Below are positions 54,570 to 63,757 of a DNA stretch of 64,000 bases, in pieces. Numbering within the stretch: position 1 is the stretch's first letter; the number at the start of each line of letters is the position of its first letter. The notes under the pieces were generated by a model. That model was not told where the DNA came from, ran no database searches, and saw only the letters and a list, made by a program, of their open reading frames with translations. The translations under genes and the position numbers were made by a program. The stretch comes from Vibrio hippocampi (GTDB lineage: Bacteria; Pseudomonadota; Gammaproteobacteria; Enterobacterales; Vibrionaceae), in NCBI RefSeq assembly GCF_921292975.1, contig NZ_CAKLCM010000001.1:372001-436000 (forward strand). The letters run 5' to 3'.

Positions 54570-54959
54570 CTATTTACGTACTGCGATAGCTTCGATTTCG
54601 ATACCAACATCTTTAGGTAGACGAGCCACCTCGACACAAGAGCGAGCTGGGTAGTTGGCAACGTTATGATCATCAAAGAACTGACCATAGACCTCGTTGA
54701 CCGCGCCGAAATCATTAAGATCTTTGACAAATACGGTCATTTTTACGATGTCACCCACAGTCAGACAAGAAGACTCAACCACAGCTTTTACGTTGTTCAG
54801 TGACTGCAGTGCTTGTTCTGTGATGGCTACAGGAATCTCCCCTGTTTCTGGGTTAATTGGGATCTGTCCAGAAGTCAAAACCATGTTGCCTAGGTCAATA
54901 CCTTGAATGTAAGGGCCGATAGCGGCGGGTGCAGATTCTGTGTGAAGAACTTTGGTCAT
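54570..54959 (-). CDS. ridA: RidA, 2-iminobutanoate/2-iminopropanoate deaminase
   Basis: A 129-residue YjgF/RidA trimeric enzyme that hydrolyses reactive enamine/imine products of PLP enzymes. Motifs: APAAIGPYIQGI, LTSGQIPINPETGEI, ALQSLNNVKAV and the arginine-containing YPARSCVEVARLPKD. The start MTKVLHTESAPAAIG at 54959 is family-standard; a longer frame from 54989 is less likely. It lies just downstream of pyrBI on the same strand, as in enterobacteria, separated by the pyrI terminator. Confidence 0.96.
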   Translation of the reverse strand: MTKVLHTESAPAAIGPYIQGIDLGNMVLTSGQIPINPETGEIPVAITEQALQSLNNVKAVVESSCLTVGDIVKMTVFVKDLNDFGAVNEVYGQFFDDHNVANYPARSCVEVARLPKDVGIEIEAIAVRK

Positions 54960-55006
54960 CGTATTATCCATATTGATGTATAGGAACACTAGACTGCCAA
55001 GCAGTC

Positions 55007-55043
55007 AGAAAAAAATCAAGCTAACATAAAGTCAGCTTGATTT
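55007..55043 (-). terminator. Terminator after pyrI
   Basis: On the minus strand, AAATCAAGCTGAC pairs with GTTAGCTTGATTT (one G-T pair) around TTTAT, followed by T tract (plus-strand A7 at 55008-55014). A second small GACTG / CAGTC hairpin lies next to it. Confidence 0.85.
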
Positions 55044-55080
55044 CATTTTTTGGTGTTTTCGCTCGTGTTTTACGAAGAGG

Positions 55081-55542
55081 TTAGCTCTCAGTGACGATAT
55101 CACGAGAGAACACTTTCTCGCAGTACTTACATTTCAGGCGAATATCTTGGTGTTTCTCAAACACTTTAAAGCTGCTATCAACAGGCTCATTGTGCGTAAT
55201 ACAGTTGCTGTTTGGGCACTCAAATACGCCAGTGACGACTTCAGGTAGTGATAAGGCTAGCTTCTTACATACCTGATAGTTTTCGATCTGATTAACCGTT
55301 GCGTGTGGCGCATACAGTGCCAGCTTGTTTGCTTGCTCTTCGGTAATAAAGGTGTTTTCAATCTTTAACAGATCTTTGTGTCCTAGCGCTGACGATGGCA
55401 GGTTTAGACCAATCGTCACTTTTTGCTTTGACTTATCCATACCAAATAACTTCAGTACCTTAACGCCAATGGTCGCGGGAATATGGTCAATCACAGTACC
55501 GTCTTTAATCGCTTCTACTTGTAGTTGCTTCTCTTTAGCCAT
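55081..55542 (-). CDS. pyrI: Aspartate carbamoyltransferase regulatory chain
   Basis: A 153-residue PyrI. The N-terminal allosteric domain ([15 protein letters not shown]) binds CTP and ATP; the C-terminal zinc domain has CPNSNCIT and CKYC cysteines that bind Zn and contact PyrB. Start [12 protein letters not shown] at 55542; a longer frame from 55587 overlaps pyrB. Thirteen bases separate it from pyrB, giving the usual pyrBI operon. Confidence 0.97.
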   Translation of the reverse strand: MAKEKQLQVEAIKDGTVIDHIPATIGVKVLKLFGMDKSKQKVTIGLNLPSSALGHKDLLKIENTFITEEQANKLALYAPHATVNQIENYQVCKKLALSLPEVVTGVFECPNSNCITHNEPVDSSFKVFEKHQDIRLKCKYCEKVFSRDIVTES

Positions 55543-55555
55543 GATGATTGATTCC

Positions 55556-56503
55556 TTATAACAATGCTTGAGTTGAGACAGTTTCATTCAGCACAAGTGC
55601 TAGCAGAGCTTCACGGGCATAAACACCGTTCTCTGCTTGTTGGAAGTAGTATGCGTGCGGTGTTTTATCCACATCAGTCGTGATTTCATCGACACGTGGA
55701 AGCGGGTGTAGCACCTTGAGGTTTTCTCTCGCCGATTTTAAAGTCGCAGCGGTCAGCACATAGGCTGATTTAATATGGGCGTATTCTGACTCATCGAAAC
55801 GCTCTTTTTGTACTCGAGTCATATAGAGAATGTCTAACTCAGGAATCACACTTTCCATGTCGTTGTGCAGACTGAACTGAATGCCTGATTCTTCCAATTC
55901 TTCGCAGATATAGTCAGGCATTGCTAACGCATCCGGTGCGATAAAGAAGAAACGAATATTATCGAACTTAGCCAGTGCTTGCGTCAGAGAGTGGACGGTA
56001 CGCCCATATTTCAAGTCACCCACAAAGGCGACATTGATGTTATCAAGGCGTCCTTGCGTCTCGTATATGCTGTATAGATCAAGCAGGGTTTGCGTTGGGT
56101 GTTGGTTAGCGCCGTCACCAGCATTAATCACCGGTGTGCCATTGGAAAATTCAGACGCAAGGCGCGCTGCCCCCTCTTGAGGGTGGCGCATCACAAATGC
56201 GTCAACATAAGAAGAGATAACATTAACCGAGTCTGCTAGGGTTTCTCCTTTCTTTGCTAGCGAGGTGTTACCACCGCTATCAAAGCCGATAACATCGCCA
56301 CCGATACGTTGGATGGCGGTTTCGAAAGAGAGACGAGTACGAGTTGAAGGTTCAAAGAAACAACTTGCTACCACTTTATTTTTGATAAGTTCGGGTTGCG
56401 GGCTTGATTTAAGTTGACCTGCAGTCGTGACGATGAGTTCCAGTTCCTCACGTGACAGTTCCGGAATCGAGATAATGTGCTTTTGATAGAGCGAGTTCGC
56501 CAT
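55556..56503 (-). CDS. pyrB: Aspartate carbamoyltransferase catalytic chain
   Basis: A 315-residue transcarbamoylase that condenses carbamoyl phosphate and aspartate, the committed step of pyrimidine synthesis. Carbamoyl phosphate motif [17 protein letters not shown] and aspartate loop HPLPRVDE are present. The upstream region carries a leader peptide, an attenuator terminator and a PurR-like site. It competes with the adjacent argF enzyme for carbamoyl phosphate. Confidence 0.98.
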   Translation of the reverse strand: MANSLYQKHIISIPELSREELELIVTTAGQLKSSPQPELIKNKVVASCFFEPSTRTRLSFETAIQRIGGDVIGFDSGGNTSLAKKGETLADSVNVISSYVDAFVMRHPQEGAARLASEFSNGTPVINAGDGANQHPTQTLLDLYSIYETQGRLDNINVAFVGDLKYGRTVHSLTQALAKFDNIRFFFIAPDALAMPDYICEELEESGIQFSLHNDMESVIPELDILYMTRVQKERFDESEYAHIKSAYVLTAATLKSARENLKVLHPLPRVDEITTDVDKTPHAYYFQQAENGVYAREALLALVLNETVSTQALL

Positions 56504-56538
56504 GTTTATCTTCCCTTAAGTTGAAAAGTGAACAGTCA

Positions 56539-56567
56539 TAAAAAAGCCCCCCAATAATGGGAGGCTT
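56539..56567 (-). terminator. pyrBI attenuator terminator
   Basis: On the minus strand, AAGCCTCCC pairs with GGGGGGCTT (one G-T pair) around ATTATT and is followed by T6. The two As of the leader peptide stop codon TAA are the first bases of the stem, so a ribosome finishing the leader would block hairpin formation. Confidence 0.88.
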
Positions 56568-56655
56568 AAATAATTATTATGGGATAATCAACAGAGCCAT
56601 ATTCAGCAACAAACAGTGTATTACCACTTTGTATTATGAATATTTTCGGCATCAT
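56566..56655 (-). CDS. pyrL: pyrBI leader peptide
   Basis: A 29-residue open frame starting with tandem ATG ATG (MMPKIFIIQSG...) and ending in ...VDYPIIII before TAA. AAGGGA lies 9 bases upstream of the start. The stop abuts the attenuator stem, as in the enterobacterial pyrBI system where coupled translation at low UTP suppresses termination. The four final isoleucine codons (ATA ATA ATT ATT) form an AU-rich transcript tract that could slow polymerase when UTP is low. Leader function is inferred from architecture. Confidence 0.72.
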   Translation of the reverse strand: MMPKIFIIQSGNTLFVAEYGSVDYPIIII

Positions 56656-56678
56656 TGAGTGAGTTCCCTTAGACAAAT

Positions 56679-56714
56679 TGCCGGGAATTATACTCTTAAG
56701 ATAAATTAGCGCAA
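56679..56714 (-). promoter_or_regulatory. pyrBI promoter with AATTTG start site
   Basis: On the minus strand: TTGCGC (56714-56709), 16 bases, TATAAT (56692-56687), 7 bases, AATTTG beginning at 56679. In E. coli pyrBI the same TATAAT-7-AATTTG arrangement supports UTP-sensitive reiterative transcription (AAUUUU...), which lowers expression when UTP is high. Presence here is seen directly; activity is inferred. Confidence 0.7.
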
Positions 56715-56724
56715 GCGTTTGCGT
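56709..56724. promoter_or_regulatory. PurR-like operator over the pyrBI -35 region
   Basis: GCGCAAGCGTTTGCGT matches the PurR palindrome ACGCAAACGTTTGCGT at 14 of 16 positions and overlaps the -35 hexamer. Confidence 0.6.
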
Positions 56725-56756
56725 TGCTAAGCTTGATTCTTATCAATTACACACCA

Positions 56757-57761
56757 TTATGCGCCTAGCGTTGCTACCATCACCGCCTTAATCGTGTGCA
56801 TGCGGTTTTCAGCTTCATCGAAGACAATCGAGTATTCAGATTCAAAAACATCGTTGGTCACTTCCAAACCATTTAAACCGTATTTATCGGCGATCTCTTT
56901 ACCAATCGTGGTTTGGTCATCATGGAAAGCGGGTAGGCAGTGCATAAATTTCACATTGCTATTTTCGGTCGCCTCAATCATAGCCTTGTTGACTTGATAG
57001 GGTTTCATTAGCTTAATGCGTTCTTCCCAAGCAGAAGCGGATTCACCCATCGAAACCCAAACATCCGTGTACAAGAAGTCACAGCCTTTAACTCCTGACG
57101 TGACATCGTCAGTAAGCGTGATGCTTGCTCCGGTTTTCTCGGCAATCGCCAAGCATTCATTAACCAGTGATTGTTCCGGCCAGAAAGCTTTGGGCGCGAC
57201 CAATCGAATATCCATTCCCATCTTTGCCGCGCCAACCATAAGAGAGTTCCCCATGTTATTGCGAGCATCGCCAAGATAAGCAAAAGAGAGTTGGTTAAGT
57301 TGCTTACCCTGTCCGTGTTCTAGCATGGTTAAAAAGTCGGCCAGAATTTGGGTAGGGTGAAATTCATCGGTCAGACCATTCCAAACAGGCACGCCAGCAT
57401 GAGCACCGAGTTCTTCAACAATAGATTGACCAAAACCGCGGTATTCAATGCCATCGTACATTCGACCTAATACGCGAGCGGTGTCTTTCATTGACTCTTT
57501 ATGACCGATTTGCGAACCAGATGGACCAATATAAGAGACTTGTGCGCCTTGATCGAAAGCGGCGACTTCGAAAGCACAGCGAGTTCGTGTCGAGGCTTTT
57601 TCAAATATCAACGCAATGTTTTTACCGACTAATCGTTTCTGCTCAGTACCCGCATATTTAGCCGCTTTCAGTTGCTGAGACAGATCAAGTAAGAACTGGA
57701 TTTCTTTGGGAGTGAAATCGAGAAGTTTGAGAAAATTTCTATTGCGAAGATTGTAAGCCAT
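56757..57761 (-). CDS. argF: Ornithine carbamoyltransferase
   Basis: A 334-residue transcarbamoylase interconverting ornithine plus carbamoyl phosphate and citrulline. Motifs are [20 protein letters not shown], and HCLPAFHD. It can act in arginine synthesis (ArgF) or, with the arginine deiminase gene just upstream on the same strand, in arginine catabolism (ArcB). The presence of candidate ArgR boxes before it supports arginine control. Two adjacent ATGs (57764, 57761) exist; the second has better RBS spacing (AAGGAA). Confidence 0.95.
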   Translation of the reverse strand: MAYNLRNRNFLKLLDFTPKEIQFLLDLSQQLKAAKYAGTEQKRLVGKNIALIFEKASTRTRCAFEVAAFDQGAQVSYIGPSGSQIGHKESMKDTARVLGRMYDGIEYRGFGQSIVEELGAHAGVPVWNGLTDEFHPTQILADFLTMLEHGQGKQLNQLSFAYLGDARNNMGNSLMVGAAKMGMDIRLVAPKAFWPEQSLVNECLAIAEKTGASITLTDDVTSGVKGCDFLYTDVWVSMGESASAWEERIKLMKPYQVNKAMIEATENSNVKFMHCLPAFHDDQTTIGKEIADKYGLNGLEVTNDVFESEYSIVFDEAENRMHTIKAVMVATLGA

Positions 57762-57794
57762 CATACATTCCTTTTTGCTAGACTTAGTATGATT

Positions 57795-57833
57795 TATACA
57801 TATAAATGCTCTTAATGTGAATATTTATTTTGA
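57795..57833. promoter_or_regulatory. Candidate ArgR box pair upstream of argF
   Basis: TATACATATAAATGCTCT (57795-57812) and TGTGAATATTTATTTTGA (57816-57833) are separated by 3 bases. The second has a perfect TGAAT half-site; the others are partial. They sit 34-72 bases before the argF start. Confidence 0.55.
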
Positions 57834-57842
57834 TTAATTGCC

Positions 57843-57867
57843 AAAAAAGCCTCATTTAAGAGGCTTT
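57843..57867 (-). terminator. Terminator after arcA
   Basis: AAAGCCTC / GAGGCTTT stem with a 6-base loop; plus-strand A6 gives a T tract on the minus strand downstream of arcA. It suggests arcA and argF are not a simple single transcript. Confidence 0.85.
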
Positions 57868-57881
57868 GGTAAATAAATATG

Positions 57882-59102
57882 TCATAATCCGTCGCGTTCA
57901 ATCGGACAACTCATGCAACGAGCGCCGCCTCGTCCTCGTCCTAACTCATTACCAGGAATGGTGAGAACTTCGATGCCCGCCTTATCATATTTTTCGTTGG
58001 TGTAAACGTTACGCTCATAGCCAATGACGACACCCGGTTTTACGGTGAGCACATTATTGGCGTCGTTCCATTGTTCCCGTTCGGCTTCATAGTTATCCCC
58101 ACCCGTTGTGATGATCTTAAGGTGATCGAGGTTGAGTGCCGACTCCAACGCATTGAGATAACTGGGGAGTTTCTCCACCTTCATATGATCATTTGCGGCT
58201 GGAGTTAAACGCCAAGTATCAAGTTTACTGCTGATGATCTCTGGGTAGACAGAGAAAGTGTCAACATCCATGTGTGTCATGACCGTATCAAGGTGCATAC
58301 AGGAACGGTGTTTAGGAAGATCAATCGCGATTACCTGAGACGCTTGCTTAGTTCGGAACAAACTGGCCGCGAGGTTTTCTACGCCTTGTGGCGTGGTGCG
58401 CTCAGAGATACCAATTAATACCGCACCGTTACCAATTACGAGCACATCCCCGCCTTCGATATTGGCATTGTCGTAGTGCAGATCATCATCACCGAAGTAG
58501 TTGATAAAGTCTTGTCCGGCGAATGTCGGATGCCAGCGGTAGATCGCTCTTAGATGATTAGTCTCTCTTTGTCTTGCGGGTTTCATCATCGGATTTAATG
58601 AGACACCATTATACAGCCAGCAAGAAGTATCTCGGGTGAACAGATGATTAGGCAGTGGCTCAATCACAAAGTCGAGAGGTCGACTCATTTTTTGCAAAAT
58701 GGACGGCGTTTTGATGGGAAGCTCAGAGTAAGCCAAACCACCTAACAGTATGGTCGCAAGATGCTCATTGTCCATCTCTGCGAGATACAGCCTCAACTCT
58801 TCGGCAAAAATAGGACCATAGCGAAAGTCAGAAATCTGGGTGTTAAGCAACCACTCTCTTGCTTCTTTGACGGCTAATGTTTCTACCAGTAGATCGTGCA
58901 GCAGCAAGACCTCGACATCTTGCTGACGCAGAGTGTCAGCAAACACATCATGTTCCTCTCCAGCCGCTTCAACGGCCAGTACATCATCAAACAGTAGTTC
59001 ATGACAGTTTGATGGGGTGAGATGCGTGAGGGCTCTTTCTGGACGATTCAGTAGAACTCGGCGTAACTGTCCGACTTCTGATCCAACGTACAACTTACTC
59101 AT
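57882..59102 (-). CDS. arcA: Arginine deiminase
   Basis: A 406-residue enzyme hydrolysing arginine to citrulline and ammonia. The start [25 protein letters not shown] is typical and follows AAAGGAA; active-site segments include the loop [11 protein letters not shown], the [10 protein letters not shown] histidine motif and the catalytic cysteine C396 in [12 protein letters not shown] near the C terminus. With argF/arcB next to it, it forms the first two steps of the deiminase pathway. No carbamate kinase (arcC) or ArcD antiporter gene is in the window. Confidence 0.95.
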   Translation of the reverse strand: MSKLYVGSEVGQLRRVLLNRPERALTHLTPSNCHELLFDDVLAVEAAGEEHDVFADTLRQQDVEVLLLHDLLVETLAVKEAREWLLNTQISDFRYGPIFAEELRLYLAEMDNEHLATILLGGLAYSELPIKTPSILQKMSRPLDFVIEPLPNHLFTRDTSCWLYNGVSLNPMMKPARQRETNHLRAIYRWHPTFAGQDFINYFGDDDLHYDNANIEGGDVLVIGNGAVLIGISERTTPQGVENLAASLFRTKQASQVIAIDLPKHRSCMHLDTVMTHMDVDTFSVYPEIISSKLDTWRLTPAANDHMKVEKLPSYLNALESALNLDHLKIITTGGDNYEAEREQWNDANNVLTVKPGVVIGYERNVYTNEKYDKAGIEVLTIPGNELGRGRGGARCMSCPIERDGL

Positions 59103-59701
59103 TGTGATTCCTTTCAACTTTGGGTAGCCGTATTTATGACAAGCTTGGGGTTAAGTTGCAAGCGAGCCACTAGGGTGAAACTGACGGTTATGGAGAGATA
59201 TCGCAGGGATATTTAGCATGCAAATATCAAGATTCAGTCCTATTCACTGCCTTATTGTATTGAAAGGTAATGTTTTTACTTTGACTTAATATGCACAGAA
59301 GTGACAAAAATCCAGCAGATAAACCCTGAACAATAATGAATAAATAGGCAGAAATAGGCGGTATGATTAGTGAGAAAACAAAAAACTAAGCAAAATCGAG
59401 ACATGAATTAAAAGATGACAACTTGTGACGAGGTAAATAGTTTTTCTCTAGACAGTTTCCAAATACAGCGGCTCGTGAATCGGCTTGCCATCGGACGGAA
59501 TTAAGAAAGTGTTAAAAGGTTCTTAGTGTGATCTAAGTCACTTTTTGGGTGTGTGACTATTTGTCATGTTGCGAGGTGCATGATTTGAGCAACGGGGGAA
59601 ACAGCAAATAATGTTGGGAAACATCTTATTGGGATCTTTCGATTTATAGAGAGTTACCGTATCATTCACAGCGTTAACCTAATTTTAGCTGGAGCACATT
59701 T
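59103..59701. promoter_or_regulatory. Divergent control region between arcA and rraB
   Basis: A 599-base gap with no credible gene. It includes a good CRP-like site (59527-59542), an overlapping GTGTGAC...GTCATG segment just after, and one weak TGAATAAATAGGCA ArgR-like half box at 59335. The remainder is AT-rich. Confidence 0.55.
59527..59542. promoter_or_regulatory. Candidate CRP site between arcA and rraB
   Basis: TGTGATCTAAGTCACT matches TGTGA-N6-TCACA at 9 of 10 core positions. It lies 160 bases before rraB and 425 before arcA, so the target is uncertain. Confidence 0.55.
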
Positions 59702-60118
59702 ATGTCTCAACAAGATGAGTATCTAACCGTTGAACAATTGATCGAGATTCAGAAAGAAGATACTCGTGATATTATTCAAGCCTTAATTGAAGATGGCAGC
59801 GATCCAGATGCGCTATATGAGATCGAACACCACTTGTTTGCTGAAGACTTTGATCGACTTGAAAAAGCGGTAGTTGAAGCATTCAAAATGGGCTTTGAGG
59901 TGTTAGAAGCCGAAGAGACAGAAGACGAAGACGGCAATAAACTGCTTTGTTGTGACGCGACAATGGAGTCAGCTCTTAATCCTGAGCAGATTGATGCTCA
60001 AGTTGAAAAACTGGTTCAATTAGCAGAAAAGTACGACATCATCTACGATGGCTGGGGTACTTATTATGAAGGTGAAGATGCTATCTATGACGATTCTGAT
60101 GAGGATGATGAAGAGTAA
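59702..60118 (+). CDS. rraB: RraB, regulator of RNase E
   Basis: A 138-residue very acidic protein that binds RNase E and changes its activity on selected mRNAs. The conserved core [32 protein letters not shown] and YDGWGTYYE identify the family, and the C-terminal Asp/Glu tail is typical. It has its own terminator. Confidence 0.96.
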   Translation: MSQQDEYLTVEQLIEIQKEDTRDIIQALIEDGSDPDALYEIEHHLFAEDFDRLEKAVVEAFKMGFEVLEAEETEDEDGNKLLCCDATMESALNPEQIDAQVEKLVQLAEKYDIIYDGWGTYYEGEDAIYDDSDEDDEE

Positions 60119-60158
60119 TCTCGCTCTTAATACATTCATCGCTATAGCATGAAATTTG

Positions 60159-60186
60159 AAGGTCAGTATTACTGGCCTTTTTTGTT
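60159..60186 (+). terminator. Terminator after rraB
   Basis: AAGGTCAG / CTGGCCTT stem (one G-T pair), loop TATTA, followed by T6. Confidence 0.85.
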
Positions 60187-60268
60187 ATCTGTGAAGCGAT
60201 TTTGTTGTCTATCTTTCTGTTGATGATTTCACTATACTCTGAAAAATTGATCTAAATCATCTAATTCA

Positions 60269-61057
60269 ATGAGATTAAACCTGCAAGGATTGTGGCAACT
60301 GTCGCCACTGACTGACCTATCGATTCCCCAAGATGACCTGCAACTCCCCGGAGCAATCAGCCAAGTTTTGCCTAAGCATTTATCAGAACAAATGATCGCC
60401 GAGCAGGAGTGGCATTTGATGCACGACTTTGAACTGACCCAACAGCAGTTCGCGGCTTCAGCTATTGATATTGTATTGTCCGCTGTGAGTGGGTACTCAC
60501 AAATAAGAATTAATGGACGCGCTGTTATGGACTGTGATGGCAAGCACCAACGATATCGAAAAGAGATAAAAGGCTATCTGCAACTCGGCTTAAACCGTAT
60601 CGAAATACTTTTTCTTGAGCAGGACGAAGAGGACTTGCTGCTTGATGAGGAGAGTGTTTCTTCACACTGCTCTTTGGTCAATCAGGCGCAGACGGAAGGG
60701 ACGGTGTTGGGGATTTGGGACATGCCGTATCTGCAGTTTATTCCTCATACTCGCCTCGAACACATTACGATGCAACAAATCTGGCATCATGGTGGTGGCT
60801 GCGAGTTTAAAGTGGATGTCTATTTTCAAACCTATCGCGCCGGTTTAGTGTCAGCGACCATTAAATTTGATGGCGTCAGTTTTACATTACCCGTGGATGT
60901 GCGTTGCGATAAGGTCTCAGCTCTGTTTCAGATTGAAGCGCCACTGGTGAATGCGTCGGATAAGCCTTATCAGTTGGATGTGATGTTAGATGGGCAGAGT
61001 GAGTCTGTGGATGTGGTACTGGATCCACAGACCAACGTGCAGCACTGCGTGGTGTAA
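60269..61057 (+). CDS. GH2-type sugar-binding protein without catalytic domain
   Basis: A 262-residue cytoplasmic protein without signal peptide. Residues 1-125 resemble the N-terminal jelly-roll of GH2 beta-mannosidases: NLQGLWQLSP, LQLPGAISQVLPKHL, the DWEYR-like HLMHDFEL, and VSGYSQIRINGRAVMDCDGKHQRYRKEI. A linker with MPYLQFIPHTRLEHITMQQ leads to an Ig-like beta domain (FKVDVYFQTYRAGLVSATIKF). The catalytic TIM barrel is missing, and neighbouring sequence on either side is not a barrel remnant. Function unknown. Its stop is 12 bases from the convergent mutS stop. Confidence 0.65.
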   Translation: MRLNLQGLWQLSPLTDLSIPQDDLQLPGAISQVLPKHLSEQMIAEQEWHLMHDFELTQQQFAASAIDIVLSAVSGYSQIRINGRAVMDCDGKHQRYRKEIKGYLQLGLNRIEILFLEQDEEDLLLDEESVSSHCSLVNQAQTEGTVLGIWDMPYLQFIPHTRLEHITMQQIWHHGGGCEFKVDVYFQTYRAGLVSATIKFDGVSFTLPVDVRCDKVSALFQIEAPLVNASDKPYQLDVMLDGQSESVDVVLDPQTNVQHCVV

Positions 61058-61069
61058 CTTGTGACCTAA

Positions 61070-63625
61070 CTAAAGCAGTTGCTTCAAGCGATAGAGTTCG
61101 TTTAACGCTTCTCTCGGACTGAGGTTATCAGGATCAATCTGTGATAATGCCTGCTCAACCTCGCTCGGCTCAGGGATCAAACTCAGCTGATTGGCGGTAT
61201 CGACTTCTCCTTGAGGCTCTGTATGAGTCGGTAACTGTTCCAACTGGGTCAATTTTTGGCGTGCATTTTTGATGACGGTTTTAGGAACACCGGCTAATCC
61301 CGCCACTGCGAGACCATAAGATTTGCTTGCTGCTCCCTCTTGCACGGCATGCATAAAGGCGATGGTGTCGCCATGCTCAACAGCATCAAGGTGAACATTC
61401 GCCAGAGTTGGGTATTGGCTTGGCAATTCGGTAAGCTCAAAGTAGTGAGTAGCAAACAGCGTCATAGCACCAATTTTAGTCGCTAACCATTGTGCACTTG
61501 CCCACGCCAGAGACAGACCATCGTAGGTACTGGTGCCGCGACCAATTTCATCCATCAACACCAGACTGTTCTCTGTGGCATTGTGCAAGATGTTGGCGGT
61601 TTCCGTCATTTCAACCATAAAGGTTGAGCGCCCCGATGCCAGATCATCCGAAGCACCAATGCGGGTGAAGATACGGTCGATAAGTCCAATTTCGGCACTC
61701 TCTGCCGGAACATAACAACCAATATGAGCCATCAGAGCAATAAGCGCAGTTTGACGCATATAAGTCGATTTACCCCCCATGTTAGGACCGGTGATAATCA
61801 GCATTTTTCGCTGAGGATTTAGAGCAATCGGGTTAGCAATAAAGGGTTCATTGGTGACTTGTTCAACCACAGGGTGGCGACCCGCCTGAATATTTACCAT
61901 AGGCGCTTCAGTGAGTTGCGGACGGCAATAGTCTAAACTGTCTGCTCGTTCAGCTAGGTTTTGTAGCACGTCGAGCTGCGAAAGCGCAGACGCTAGGTTT
62001 TGTAGTGTCTCTAATTCCGGCAGCAACAGATCAAAGAGTTGTTCCCAGAGTTGCTTCTCTAATGCCAATGCCTTGGAGCGAGAGTTAAGCACCTTATCTT
62101 CATGCTTTTTAAGTTCAGGAATGATATAGCGCTCGGCATTTTTGAGCGTTTGACGACGAATATAATGCGCTGGAACAAGGTGGCTTTGACCTCGGCTCAC
62201 CTGAATATAAAAGCCGTGGACATTGTTGTAACCGACTTTAAGCGTGTCGATATCGTGACGCTCTCTCTCGTCTCGCTCTAGCTGTTCAAGGTATTCGGTT
62301 GCCCCATTGGCTAGGTTGCGCCACTCATCCAGTTCTGCGTTGTAGCCATCGGCCATGACGCCGCCATCGCGAATGACAACGGGAGGATTCTCTTTGATCG
62401 CTCGCTCAAGCAATTCACAGGTTTGAACCATTGGAGCGGTAAACTTGGCCAGTTTTAGTAAATAAGGGTGCTCGACGGATTGCAATGACTGAGATAACTC
62501 AGGCAGCTGCTGCATTGCATTGCGCAGACGTGCCATATCTCGAGGTCTTGCGCTGCGTAGCGCTAATCGAGCCACAATACGCTCGATATCACCAATCTGT
62601 TTGAGTACTGGCGCTAATTCCGTGAACAGCGCATGCTGCTTTAATTCGCTGATCGCATCAAGACGGAAATTGAGGGTTTTAAGACAGCGCATTGGCTGAT
62701 GAATCCAGCGCTTCAGCATGCGGCTACCCATTGCTGTTGCGGTGTGATCTAATACCTCTGAGAGAGTGTTATCTTGACCGCCAGAGAGATTTTGCGTCAG
62801 TTCTAAATTGCGTCTTGTTGCGGCATCTAAGATAACCGACTGGTCTTGGCTGACTAAGGTCAAAGAACGAATATGAGGCAGGGCAGTACGTTGCGTGTCT
62901 TTAACGTATTGAATCAAGCAGCCAGCGGCACAAAGACCCAAATGACATTTTTCCACCCCAAAGCCAACCAGATCTTTGGTTCCAAACTGCTGATTGAGCT
63001 GTTGTTTGGCGGTATCTAATTCAAATTCCCATACTGGACGGCGACGATTACCGTTGCGACTCTCCATTAGATCGACGGGTTCAAAATCTTCAGGAAATAG
63101 AAGCTCCTTTGGGGCTGTGCGTTGTAATTCCGCTAGCATCGCTTCGTGGGTTTCTGGCTCGCAAAGTTGGAAGCGACCCGAAGTAATATCGAGCGTGGCG
63201 TAGCCGAATTGACCATTGTGATGATAAATGGCAGCAATCAGGTTATCGATACGTTCTGACAATAAGGCTTCGTCAGACACCGTTCCGGGGGTAACAATAC
63301 GCACGACTTTGCGTTCCACCGGTCCTTTGCTGGTGGCAGGATCGCCAATTTGCTCACAGATAGCGACCGATTCCCCCAACTGAACTAATTTGGCTAGGTA
63401 ACCTTCAACTGCGTGATAAGGCACACCTGCCATCGGAATCGGTTCACCGGCGGAAGCGCCTCGTTTAGTTAATGAAATATCGAGCAACGCCGAAGCGCGC
63501 TTGGCGTCATCGTAAAACAACTCATAAAAATCCCCCATGCGATAAAACAGCAGAATATCGGGATTCTCTGCCTTTAGTTTTAGATATTGCTGCATCATCG
63601 GGGTATGTTTTTGTTCGCTTTTCAT
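61070..63625 (-). CDS. mutS: MutS, DNA mismatch recognition protein
   Basis: An 851-residue ATPase that recognises mismatches and works with MutL and MutH, using GATC methylation by Dam. N-terminal mismatch-contact motif [11 protein letters not shown] (Phe and Glu of F-x-E), connector, clamp and core domains follow, with Walker [16 protein letters not shown] and Walker [17 protein letters not shown], then the C-terminal tetramerisation segment ([18 protein letters not shown]). Start is ATG 63625; a GTG three bases earlier is less likely. Divergent from pncC. Confidence 0.97.
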   Translation of the reverse strand: MKSEQKHTPMMQQYLKLKAENPDILLFYRMGDFYELFYDDAKRASALLDISLTKRGASAGEPIPMAGVPYHAVEGYLAKLVQLGESVAICEQIGDPATSKGPVERKVVRIVTPGTVSDEALLSERIDNLIAAIYHHNGQFGYATLDITSGRFQLCEPETHEAMLAELQRTAPKELLFPEDFEPVDLMESRNGNRRRPVWEFELDTAKQQLNQQFGTKDLVGFGVEKCHLGLCAAGCLIQYVKDTQRTALPHIRSLTLVSQDQSVILDAATRRNLELTQNLSGGQDNTLSEVLDHTATAMGSRMLKRWIHQPMRCLKTLNFRLDAISELKQHALFTELAPVLKQIGDIERIVARLALRSARPRDMARLRNAMQQLPELSQSLQSVEHPYLLKLAKFTAPMVQTCELLERAIKENPPVVIRDGGVMADGYNAELDEWRNLANGATEYLEQLERDERERHDIDTLKVGYNNVHGFYIQVSRGQSHLVPAHYIRRQTLKNAERYIIPELKKHEDKVLNSRSKALALEKQLWEQLFDLLLPELETLQNLASALSQLDVLQNLAERADSLDYCRPQLTEAPMVNIQAGRHPVVEQVTNEPFIANPIALNPQRKMLIITGPNMGGKSTYMRQTALIALMAHIGCYVPAESAEIGLIDRIFTRIGASDDLASGRSTFMVEMTETANILHNATENSLVLMDEIGRGTSTYDGLSLAWASAQWLATKIGAMTLFATHYFELTELPSQYPTLANVHLDAVEHGDTIAFMHAVQEGAASKSYGLAVAGLAGVPKTVIKNARQKLTQLEQLPTHTEPQGEVDTANQLSLIPEPSEVEQALSQIDPDNLSPREALNELYRLKQLL

Positions 63626-63757
63626 CACAATCTTACGGCCAGTGTCTTAGTGGGCATAAGGATACGTGAAACCGAACAATGCGAAAAGAGTTAGGGTAAA
63701 AGTTGCGAGTAGCTGGCAAAATATTGTTATGCTGAAACGGACACAAAGGAGAGTTCA

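Noticed and set aside
59314..59352. ArgR box pair upstream of arcA
   Set aside because: Only one half-site (TGAAT) is good; the partner box at 3-base spacing is not present.
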